A stretch of 64,000 nucleotides of DNA from assembly GCA_041684965.1 (NCBI GenBank), contig JAWLGR010000025.1:1-64000 (forward strand), read 5' to 3'. This document shows, in pieces, positions 24,477-32,305 of this stretch (the stretch's first letter is position 1; every line of letters starts with the position of its first letter). The notes below the pieces were generated by a model that saw nothing but the letters and a program-made list of their open reading frames with translations, did no database searches and was not told the origin of the DNA. This DNA is from Mariniphaga sp041684965 (GTDB taxonomy: Bacteria; Bacteroidota; Bacteroidia; Bacteroidales; Prolixibacteraceae). A program made the translations under genes and the position numbers.

Positions 24477-24823
24477 AACATTTAAATCATAAAGGATACA
24501 CAGGAAGTATAGAATACAGCAAAGTAGATGATTTATTGTATGGGAAAGTTTTAGGCATAAAAGGTTTAATCTCTTATGAAGGGAAAACGGGGAATGATTT
24601 GGAGAATGATTTTATAGAATCAATCGAAGATTATTTATCAACATGTAAAGAAGCCGGTATTGTCCCGGAGAAACCGTTCAAAGGCAGTTTTAATGTACGA
24701 ATACCGACAAAGCTTCATCAAAAAGCGGCATTGCTGGCTATGGAGGAAAAAATTTCTCTGAATAATTTTGTTGCAGAATCAATCCGGGAAAAAGTCTACA
24801 GGGAATCTTCTGCAGGCCAGTAA
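24473..24823 (+). CDS. hicB: HicB-family antitoxin with RHH domain
   Basis: 116 residues. The N-terminal domain is an inactive RNase H-like HicB fold (GYTGSIEYSKVDDLLYGKVL, then DFIESIEDYLSTCKE). The C-terminal ribbon-helix-helix (GSFNVRIPTKLHQKAALLAM, then NNFVAESIRE) should bind the operator. It overlaps hicA by 4 bp, which implies translational coupling. With hicA and yefM/yoeB this is one of the two intact-looking TA pairs here. Confidence 0.88.
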   Translation: MKHLNHKGYTGSIEYSKVDDLLYGKVLGIKGLISYEGKTGNDLENDFIESIEDYLSTCKEAGIVPEKPFKGSFNVRIPTKLHQKAALLAMEEKISLNNFVAESIREKVYRESSAGQ

Positions 24824-24842
24824 TACCCGCATCCTGATACCT

Positions 24843-25340
24843 TTAGCTAAAAGGTGCGCTGGCATCATAGCTAAGCTCAACCTTGGAATCATTTTCCCAG
24901 TCGTTGATGTCGGAACTCCAATCAAAACTCACTTCTAAAGTATTCGATAACCATTTGCATCATAGCTGTACTCATCTTTCCAGGAAACCCCCCAGTCGTT
25001 GAAGACAAAATTCCAATGATAACTTGTTCTTAAAATTCGATAACCGTTTGCATCATAGCTGTACTCATCTTTCCGGGAACCAACCCAGTCGTTTATGTCG
25101 TTATTCCAATCATATTCTTCCCATAATGTTTGGTTTCCGTTTGTATCATACACATTTATTGTTCTACTATCAAATAAGGAATCGGTATCACTGTTAAAAG
25201 TATAACCAATTAAAGAATCCAGCAGGAAATCAGATTTCTTTTGCTAACCATTCAACATTGATCACCGGTTTTTTGTATGATGCTGACAGCATTAATACAA
25301 TTATGAGTGCCGAAAGTGTTAAGTTTATTTTTGGTTTCAT
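24843..25340 (-). pseudogene. decayed copy of the 31-residue-repeat protein gene
   Basis: From ATG 25340 it reads MKPKINLTLSALIIVLMLSA (signal), then a frameshift near 25230, then SDTDSLFDSRTINVYDTNGN, two repeat units (EYDWNNDINDWVGSRKDEYS; HWNFVFNDWGVSWKDEYS), a second frameshift near 24940, and a final half unit (FDWSSDINDWENDSKVEL) that stops at 24843. Each block matches the intact neighbour at 25447-27063. The central repeats and the sorting domain are missing. The copies are in tandem on the same strand, so unequal recombination between repeats is likely. Confidence 0.8.
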
Positions 25341-25446
25341 AGTTTTAGTTTTTAGTATTAATGACCGGTTAAATTTACCAATTGCTTCGAATAGTTCCCC
25401 CTCATTCAGATTTACAATCCGTGTTAAAAAACTGCGGCGAAGATTA

Positions 25447-27063
25447 CTATTCTTTTAGTAGTATCCCACTTTGACGTTCCCGGTCAATGATTAAAATGTA
25501 CACATATTGCCCTGGAATTAACCCGTTTAAACATATTGTTTTGCTGACAGGTGCTTCTTTATAAAGCACTTTACGCCCCTGCATATCAAATAATTCAAAG
25601 GTTATATTTTCAATGTTTTTATTTGTTTGTATAGTAATGTATTCTTTAGCCGGGTTGGGGTAAACCAGCAACTCATTGGCTGATATTTCGTTTATTGCTG
25701 TATTGATTTTGCTATAATAATAGTAATACTTGTAACTCAATTTCCAGTCATTGATACCGGAATCCCAATCATAGTTTGCTGCTAAAATTAAGTTGCCGTT
25801 GGAATCATAACTGTATTCATTCTTCGAACCAGCCTCCCAGTCGCTAACCTCTGAACTCCAACTATAATTCACTGTTAAATTTCGGTGACCGTTGGCATCA
25901 TAGCTGTACTCATTCTTCGAATCAGCCACCCAGTCATTAATCTGTGAACTCCAATCATAATTCACCGTTAAAGTTCGGTGGCCATTTGAATCATAGTTGT
26001 ATTCATACTTATAATCACCGACCCAGGCGGTGATATCTGAATCCCAATTATAAAATATAGATGAATTTTGTTTACCGTTATCATCGTAGCTTAATTCATT
26101 CTTTCTAATACCTTTCCAGTCATTGGTGCCTGAATCCCAGTCATACGTTGCATAAAGGGTTTGGTTGCCGCTGGCATCATAGCTAAGCTCAATCTTTGAA
26201 TCATTTTCCCAGTCGTTGATGTCGGAACTCCAATCATAATTCACCTCTAAAGTTTGTTTGCCGTTGGCATCATAGCTGTACTCATCTTTCCAGGAAACAC
26301 CCCAGTCGTTGAGGTCGGAATCCCAACCATAACCTACCCGTAAAGTTCGGTTGTCGTTAGCATCATAGCTGTACACAACCTTAAAATCAACTACCCAGTT
26401 GTTGATGCCGGAGTCCCAATTATATCCTATCCGTAAAATTTCGTTTCTGTTGTCATCATAGCTTTGCTCAACCTTAATACGGCCAATCCAGTCTTTGATG
26501 GCGGAATTCCAATTATAACTTGCTTGTATAGCTGGTTTGCCGTTGGCATTCCAATGGCACTCATTTTTTCCAAAAACAACCCAGTCGTTGATGACAGAAT
26601 TCCAGCGATAACTTGTTTGTAAAGTTCGATAACCGTAGGCATCATAGCTGGTCTCATGTTTCCAGGAACCAACCCAGTCGTCGATATTATTATTCCAATC
26701 ATATTCTTCCTTTAATGTTGGGTTTCTGTTTGCATCATAAATGTTTATTTCTTTGTTATAAAATAAGGAATCGGTATCACTGTTAAAAGTATAACCCATT
26801 ACAGAATCCAGCAGGAAAATAGATTCTACCATTGCTAACCATTCAGCATTGAATACCGGTTTTTCTTGTTGTAATAAAAGGTACTGGTCAAAATCTTTAA
26901 AACTGTATTTCGGGTATTGAGCCCATTCATTGGCGGGAACATTTGCTTGCGAATTACTTGTTTTTATACCTTGTATTTTGTTTACCGGCACAATTGTTTC
27001 CTGTGCGGTCACGAATACCGTGATTAACATCAAAACGATCATTAAATTAAATTTTTGTTTCAT
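25447..27063 (-). CDS. T9SS-exported protein of eleven 31-residue YD/W repeats
   Basis: 538 residues. Signal peptide MKQKFNLMIVLMLITVFVTA. Residues about 110-455 consist of about eleven units of 31 residues with pattern D-x3-NDW-x4-K-x-EYSYDANG-x3-L-x3-Y-x-W (DNA period 93 bp). The last 80 residues (ELLVYPNPAKEYITIQTNKN, then GLIPGQYVYILI) are a type A sorting domain, which directs export through the type IX system and surface attachment. The repeats resemble YD-type carbohydrate-binding repeats only loosely. Neighbouring repeats are nearly identical in DNA, so copy number may vary. A decayed copy follows downstream. Confidence 0.8.
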   Translation of the reverse strand: MKQKFNLMIVLMLITVFVTAQETIVPVNKIQGIKTSNSQANVPANEWAQYPKYSFKDFDQYLLLQQEKPVFNAEWLAMVESIFLLDSVMGYTFNSDTDSLFYNKEINIYDANRNPTLKEEYDWNNNIDDWVGSWKHETSYDAYGYRTLQTSYRWNSVINDWVVFGKNECHWNANGKPAIQASYNWNSAIKDWIGRIKVEQSYDDNRNEILRIGYNWDSGINNWVVDFKVVYSYDANDNRTLRVGYGWDSDLNDWGVSWKDEYSYDANGKQTLEVNYDWSSDINDWENDSKIELSYDASGNQTLYATYDWDSGTNDWKGIRKNELSYDDNGKQNSSIFYNWDSDITAWVGDYKYEYNYDSNGHRTLTVNYDWSSQINDWVADSKNEYSYDANGHRNLTVNYSWSSEVSDWEAGSKNEYSYDSNGNLILAANYDWDSGINDWKLSYKYYYYYSKINTAINEISANELLVYPNPAKEYITIQTNKNIENITFELFDMQGRKVLYKEAPVSKTICLNGLIPGQYVYILIIDRERQSGILLKE

Positions 27064-27128
27064 CGTTATTATTCTATTAGTGAGTAATTCTTATTTATGA
27101 TTTCTTTAAAATTTAATGATGTAAATAG

Positions 27129-27165
27129 TTGGAGACTGTCGTATCTGACAATAAACAGCCTCCAA
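27129..27165 (-). terminator. hairpin after the TPR-like gene
   Basis: On the minus strand TTGGAGGCTGT pairs with ACAGTCTCCAA (one mismatch) around 15 nt. It begins 6 bp after the stop of the gene at 27171. No strong T run follows, so it may be a weak terminator or 3' stabiliser. Confidence 0.5.
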
Positions 27166-27170
27166 ATAAA

Positions 27171-28289
27171 TTATTCTTCTAAATTCTTTTGAAGCATTTC
27201 AATTTTGGTAATGTCACCATAATAGATCTTTAAAGCTTCATCTTCCCAACTAATAAAGTTTTTAGATTTTATTGCCAAGCCTTTTTCATAAAAAACTTTA
27301 TACCTTTCACCAAGATTTTTACAGCGTTTATTAATACCCCCGATTGAAAGCTGATATTGTTCCTGTGCTTTTATTGGTTGGTTATGTTGAGCATAAATAT
27401 TCCCAAGCTTTTTATTGATAAACCAATACCAACCATCAAAGCTATATTCATTTGCAATTTTATCAGCTAATTGTAGTAACTTATGATCCTCCTTTTGCAG
27501 TGAATATAAGCGAAGCAATAAATTGCAAGCTGCAAGTTCAACTCTTATAAGAGGAAAACGGTTATACGGAGGCACACTCTCAATTAAATATCCGTGAGGT
27601 AATTTTGATGCTTCGTAATCGATTGTTCTTAGGTTCTGCAAATTTTTGTTGGAAAGTAATACTTCCAGTTCATGAATTGCCCCTTCTGCATCACCTTTTT
27701 GCTTCAGCATTAATGCTATTAAATATTGAGCGACATCCTTTGTTCGTTCGGGATATTTTTCCAAATGTTCAAAAAAGGTTATGGCTTCCAATTCCAGCTC
27801 GTCAATATGGTTATCTCTGTCAAAGGGAATTGTATTTATCACATTATTATTTTTATCAGGCACAATAAGCCTTGGGACCCAGGCCAACCAGGTTTGGTTA
27901 ATTTGACACCCTCTATGGGGGTGCCAAAAATCAATAATAGTACTTTCATTCGGGTAATTTTTTTGAATTTTTTTTAGCTCAGGAATTGCCTCATCGATGT
28001 TATTTTCGATAACAGCTTTTTCATTTGTAATCATTAAAAGCGCATCGTCCACCCACTGACTTGTGGGGAACTCATTAACTATTTTCATAAGTGCCAGTTT
28101 CCTTTCAGGCCAATACGATGTTTTATCTGCTTTACTGTAGTGAAGAAAAAGGTTTTTCCAAACAGCAGCTTCATTAATCATCCTCTCATCCCAGCGCTGA
28201 GACTCCCCAATACTGTTTTGTGCATGTAGGAAAAAGGACACCAATGATAATATATTGCTGATAATTAATAATATACAATGATTTTTCAA
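27171..28289 (-). CDS. exported TPR-like helical-repeat protein, function unknown
   Basis: 372 residues. Signal peptide (ILLIISNILSLVSFFLHAQN). The rest looks helical with TPR-type pairs (DEAIPELKKIQKNYPNESTI; LIALMLKQKGDAEGAIHELE; LGNIYAQHNQPIKAQEQYQL). Residues about 115-140 (WHPHRGCQINQTWLAWVPRL) interrupt the pattern. Probably periplasmic or outer-membrane; could be a scaffold. It lies between the T9SS repeat protein (same strand) and the second RND gene (divergent). Confidence 0.6.
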   Translation of the reverse strand: MKNHCILLIISNILSLVSFFLHAQNSIGESQRWDERMINEAAVWKNLFLHYSKADKTSYWPERKLALMKIVNEFPTSQWVDDALLMITNEKAVIENNIDEAIPELKKIQKNYPNESTIIDFWHPHRGCQINQTWLAWVPRLIVPDKNNNVINTIPFDRDNHIDELELEAITFFEHLEKYPERTKDVAQYLIALMLKQKGDAEGAIHELEVLLSNKNLQNLRTIDYEASKLPHGYLIESVPPYNRFPLIRVELAACNLLLRLYSLQKEDHKLLQLADKIANEYSFDGWYWFINKKLGNIYAQHNQPIKAQEQYQLSIGGINKRCKNLGERYKVFYEKGLAIKSKNFISWEDEALKIYYGDITKIEMLQKNLEE

Positions 28290-28603
28290 TAAAAAAGTTT
28301 AATAGTTAATAAATTATTACCTATGGCGCTATTAAAGAATTTAATATTGAAGATCCGGTATATTGGTTAATGATATATTGCTGAACAAGTTACCTATAAA
28401 ATAGAATAAAACAAATGTTTTTAATGTTTTTTTTGAATTCGAAATAAAGACTGGAGTTCAAAAAAGGAGGTGAGTGGGGGCGGCAGCAGGGGGGGTACAT
28501 TATTTGGTTTGAAAGATTCGAAGGTTCGGGAGGATTGAAAAATTTTTTGTATTTTTATTGTTATCCGATACGTCTGGTTAGCTATCGGTACAATATAAAC
28601 TGC

Positions 28604-31600
28604 ATGAACTACATAAACCAAATGAACAAACGTACCATGAATCCCTCCCGGCCCACCTTCTCTCCCTTTCCGGTCGTTGTGGTGTTCCTGGCACTTATGA
28701 TTATCGGCGCAGGCTTCATTCCCCTGCTGGATGTACGGTTCAAGCCCGACCGCGATTTGCCCCGTCTGTCGGTAAGGTTCTCATGGCCCAATGCCTCGCC
28801 GCAGATAATTGAACAGGAAGCTTCCAAAATTGAAGGTGTACTGGGAAAAATTAACCAGGTGAAGTCTATTGAGTCCACTTCGTCTGTCGGCAGCGGAATC
28901 ATTACCCTGAACTTCGATAAAACTGCCAATCTGGATCAAAAACGGTATGAAGTATCGATGCTCATACGGCAACTCCGGAGCAATCTGCCCCCGCAAATGA
29001 GCTATCCCGAAATTTCATCGGGTACGGCACAAAACGACAACCAGGCTTCCTTTATGGTGCTTACCCTGAACTCATCGGTCACAACTTTTCAAATAGGCAA
29101 GACGGCCGAACAATTTCTGATTCCTGAGCTTTTGAAAATAAAAGGGATAGGCGATGTGAACCTGTACGGCATAACGCCCCACCAGTGGGAAATTGTGTTC
29201 GACCCGCAGTTACTCGACAATTTTGATGTTACTCCTGCCGAAATCGGTACCGCTGTTAACCGACTTGGAAGTACAGAGTTTCTGGGAAACCAGCACGATG
29301 GATTTGGTGCCTCGCTGCCGGTACTTTCTACTGTAAAACAGATACCCCCCGATAAATGGGAAAGGGTGCCTGTATCGAACAAAAACGGCCGGATTATTAC
29401 CCTTGGGGATGTGGCATCGGTCAGGCTGAAGGAACAGCCTCCGGCTTCCTATTACCGTATCAACGGGAAGAACACCATAAACCTGGTACTTTATTCCGCC
29501 CCGGGGGAAAATCAGCTAAAGTTGTCGTCAGAGGTCCGGCAGCAACTGGCGGTCATCGCCCGGAAGCTTCCCCCCGGCTACTCGGTGCAGGTGGCCAGTG
29601 ACAGTACCCTGTTCATTAAGAATGAACTGACAAAAATTGGCTGGCGCACCTTTTTCTCGCTGCTCATATTGCTCCTGTTTGTGCTGGTGGTAAGCAGATC
29701 GTTCCGTATTTTGGGGATCCTGTTCCTGGCCCTTATGGCAAACCTGCTCATTGCCTGCGCTTTTTACTACCTGTTCAAAATAGAAATTCACATCTATTCA
29801 CTGGCAGCCATAACTGTTTCGTTCGGCATCATCATCGACAACAGCATCATCATGGTCACCCACCTTCAGAAGCAGAAGGGCATGCGGGTGTTTATTGCAC
29901 TTCTGGCAGCTACCCTCACCACGCTGGGTGCCCTTTCTGTGGTTTTTTTCCTGAAAGAAAACCAGAAAATCCTGCTCGTCGACTTTACCTGGGTGATGCT
30001 CATAAATCTGTCTGTTTCGCTGCTGGTATCCTTTTTCCTGGTTCCTGCTTTGATGCAAAACCTTTACCACAAGGTTCCCAAACCAATGGGTTTCAGGAAA
30101 AGAAGATGGGTAATTCATTTTACCAGCCTTTACAGTCGCTTTATCCGGTTTGAAAAAAGATACAAATGGGCATTCATAATGCTTATTGTCCTGGCTTTCG
30201 GTCTTCCCGTAAAGATGTTGCCCGATAAGATGGAAGGCAAAGAGAAATTCCATTCAGTTTACAACAAAACGCTCGGGCATGAATCGTTTAAATCGAACAT
30301 CAGGCCGGTAATGGAAAAAGTTTTAGGAGGCACCTTACGCCTGTTTTCAGAGCATGTATTTGAAGGAGGTTTTTACACTGACCCGGGGAGAACAACCCTG
30401 TATGTCAGGGGCAGCATGCCGGAAGGGTGCACGGTACACCAGCTGAACGAGGCTGTCCGGAAAATGGAGCAGTACATCAGCCAGTTTGAGGAGATAGAAC
30501 AGTTTGAGACCCGGGTAACCGGTTACAACAATTCGTCGATAATCATCCGGTTCACCCCTGAAGCAGAAGAAACTTCTTTTCCCTATCTGCTCAAAAGCCA
30601 GGTGGAGGGAAAAGCCATTTCACTGGGGGGAATGGACTGGTCGGTTTACGGTGTAGGACGGGGCTTTTCCAATGCATTGAACATGGATTATAAAAACAGC
30701 CGTATATTGCTTACCGGATACAATTACAACCAGCTCTATGCTTATGCAGAACAGCTGGAAGAAAAGCTGTTGACTTACGACCGGGTAAAGGATACTGAAT
30801 TTACCAGCTCACAATCGTGGTTTGCTGCCACACGTTTCGAATACAATCTGGAAGTTGACAAAATTTTGCTGGCTGCACAGGAACTGAATTACAACGATTA
30901 TACCGGCTCACTTTTCACACAGCTTTATGAAAGAAACCTGCAGCCGTTTTACAATCAGACGGAGCTCCAGCCGGTAGTTCTTCTTTCGGAGCGAAACCGG
31001 GCGTACAACAAATGGGACTTTTACCACCGTCCGGTTGCCACCCGCAAGGGGAGCAAAAAACTCTCGGTAGGGGGGACCATCGAAAAGCGGCTGACAGGAA
31101 AGTCGATTTACAAGAAAGACCAGGTGTATCAGGTATACCTGAATTACAATTTTATTGGTCCGGCACCTTTGTCAGCCATGGTAAAAGAACGTGAAATCGA
31201 AGCCATCAACCAGTTACTCCCGCTGGGATTTAAGGCTCATCAGCCCCAATCGATGTATTATTGGTCGGCCAAAGAAAAAAAGCAATATTGGCTTTTGTTG
31301 CTCATTATGGTAATCATATATTTCATCACCGCTATCCTGTTCGAATCGCTGCTGAAACCGCTGGCGGTAATGAGCCTGATACCCATTTCCTTTATCGGGG
31401 TATTTCTCACTTTTTACCTGTTCGGCTTCAATTTCGACCAGGGAGGCTTTGCCTCTTTCATCCTGCTGAGCGGGCTGGTGGTTAATGCTGCTATTTACAT
31501 CATCAACGATTTTAACAACCTGGTGGAACGGAAAAAAAAGGCCATTTCTGTCAGAACCTATCTGAAAGCCTTTAACCAGAAGATAGTTGCCATTATGCTC

Positions 31601-31762
31601 ACCATTTTGTCTACAGTACTTGGCCTTGTGCCTTTTGTATGGGGAGGCCAGACCGAAGTGTTTTGGTTCGCCTTTGCGGCAGGTGCTATGGGAGGGTTGC
31701 TATTTTCCATGGTGGCGATATTTGTTTATTTGCCGTTGTTTTTGAGAGTGAAGACGATTTGA
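28604..31762 (+). CDS. RND efflux transporter permease (second copy)
   Basis: Start 28604 is one of several possible (28622 and 28637 also ATG); the first conserved residues are PTFSPFPVVVVFLALMIIGA (TM1). Two porter domains and two TM blocks are seen, with TM4 VSFGIIIDNSIIMVTHL and a C-terminal TM block (LAVMSLIPISFIGVFLTFYL). At about 1050 residues it is normal for the family and has none of the insertions of the gene at 224. The two are distinct paralogues of the kind that often sit side by side and form mixed pumps. Function in export of lipids, drugs or metals cannot be told. Confidence 0.88.
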   Translation: MNYINQMNKRTMNPSRPTFSPFPVVVVFLALMIIGAGFIPLLDVRFKPDRDLPRLSVRFSWPNASPQIIEQEASKIEGVLGKINQVKSIESTSSVGSGIITLNFDKTANLDQKRYEVSMLIRQLRSNLPPQMSYPEISSGTAQNDNQASFMVLTLNSSVTTFQIGKTAEQFLIPELLKIKGIGDVNLYGITPHQWEIVFDPQLLDNFDVTPAEIGTAVNRLGSTEFLGNQHDGFGASLPVLSTVKQIPPDKWERVPVSNKNGRIITLGDVASVRLKEQPPASYYRINGKNTINLVLYSAPGENQLKLSSEVRQQLAVIARKLPPGYSVQVASDSTLFIKNELTKIGWRTFFSLLILLLFVLVVSRSFRILGILFLALMANLLIACAFYYLFKIEIHIYSLAAITVSFGIIIDNSIIMVTHLQKQKGMRVFIALLAATLTTLGALSVVFFLKENQKILLVDFTWVMLINLSVSLLVSFFLVPALMQNLYHKVPKPMGFRKRRWVIHFTSLYSRFIRFEKRYKWAFIMLIVLAFGLPVKMLPDKMEGKEKFHSVYNKTLGHESFKSNIRPVMEKVLGGTLRLFSEHVFEGGFYTDPGRTTLYVRGSMPEGCTVHQLNEAVRKMEQYISQFEEIEQFETRVTGYNNSSIIIRFTPEAEETSFPYLLKSQVEGKAISLGGMDWSVYGVGRGFSNALNMDYKNSRILLTGYNYNQLYAYAEQLEEKLLTYDRVKDTEFTSSQSWFAATRFEYNLEVDKILLAAQELNYNDYTGSLFTQLYERNLQPFYNQTELQPVVLLSERNRAYNKWDFYHRPVATRKGSKKLSVGGTIEKRLTGKSIYKKDQVYQVYLNYNFIGPAPLSAMVKEREIEAINQLLPLGFKAHQPQSMYYWSAKEKKQYWLLLLIMVIIYFITAILFESLLKPLAVMSLIPISFIGVFLTFYLFGFNFDQGGFASFILLSGLVVNAAIYIINDFNNLVERKKKAISVRTYLKAFNQKIVAIMLTILSTVLGLVPFVWGGQTEVFWFAFAAGAMGGLLFSMVAIFVYLPLFLRVKTI

Positions 31763-31814
31763 GGAGGGTTAAAAGATAAGGTTCGATGGCGTTCGAAGGG
31801 TTCGAGGGGTTCGA

Positions 31815-31832
31815 CCCCGATAGCTATCGGGG
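31815..31832. repeat. perfect 18-bp palindrome CCCCGATAGCTATCGGGG
   Basis: Perfectly self-complementary. It lies 50 bp after the second RND stop within GTTCGA/TTTGAA-rich low-complexity sequence. Without a T run it is not an obvious terminator; its size resembles two other short palindromes in this window (42363-42378 and 17121-17138). Confidence 0.8.
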
Positions 31833-31929
31833 GTTTGAGGAAGTTTGAATGGCTTTAGGGGTTTGAATCTGAATGCTGGCCGGGGATGGTTTCACTGGAT
31901 TATGTTGTTTATGTTGTTTTTGAGAGAAG

Positions 31930-31953
31930 TTTGAACGTTTTACTGTTTTACTT
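31930..31953 (-). repeat. 8-bp-unit repeat on the minus strand, three units
   Basis: Plus-strand TTTGAACG, TTTTACTG, TTTTACTT are the reverse complements of CGTTCAAA, CAGTAAAA and AAGTAAAA, the same unit as at 97-216. Confidence 0.75.
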
Positions 31954-32008
31954 TTAAGGATCTAGAGAGGAAGGTTTCTTTATCTGGAATTGATTAATAT
32001 TTTGATAA

Positions 32009-32041
32009 TGAGTAAAATTACTCATTCTTTTGAGTAATTTT
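32009..32041 (+). promoter_or_regulatory. second copy of the TGAGTAA palindromic operator
   Basis: TGAGTAAAATTACTCA (32009-32024), a 6-bp spacer, then half-site TGAGTAATTTT (32031 on), 18 bp before ATG 32049. Identical layout to 22718-22751. Here the gene behind it is destroyed. Confidence 0.65.
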
Positions 32042-32048
32042 TGGAATA

Positions 32049-32217
32049 ATGGATGAACATCCCTATTTTTAGAACAGGTAAGAGTGGGAGTGAAAGGGAG
32101 CGTTTCTTATTGCTCGCAGAAGACAACTACGAAGTCGATTTCGATATATTGATGGTTGGCACCGGATTAATCCCTTTTATTGAATTCCTGAAGATAAATC
32201 CGGGAGAGTTGTTTTAA
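32049..32217 (+). pseudogene. internally deleted AAA/DUF4143 ATPase gene
   Basis: Starts MDEHPYF then TAG, comparable with MFERPYL of the ATPase at 22758. About 70 bp further the sequence reads NYEVDFD, then GLIPFIEFLKINPGELF and TAA, which matches the last residues of that protein (NYEVDFV; GGIPYEEFLKINPKELF). Everything between, over 1 kb, is lost. The preserved operator and ends show it was once a complete paralogue. Confidence 0.8.
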
Positions 32218-32305
32218 CCATCTTTTTTTATATATCTTAGTCTTGAAAAACAAGATTTGAAAAAAAAGTATAAGCCAATACATCTAAAAATTATTCTGCT
32301 TAACA

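Noticed and set aside
22758..24823. DUF4143 ATPase plus HicAB as a defence island
   Set aside because: No restriction, CBASS, Abi or other defence effector is next to them; co-location with TA genes alone does not show defence.
25700..26700. Regular 93-bp repeats that could be taken for a CRISPR array
   Set aside because: The units are in frame, code for a protein with signal and sorting domain, and there are no unique spacers between short identical repeats.
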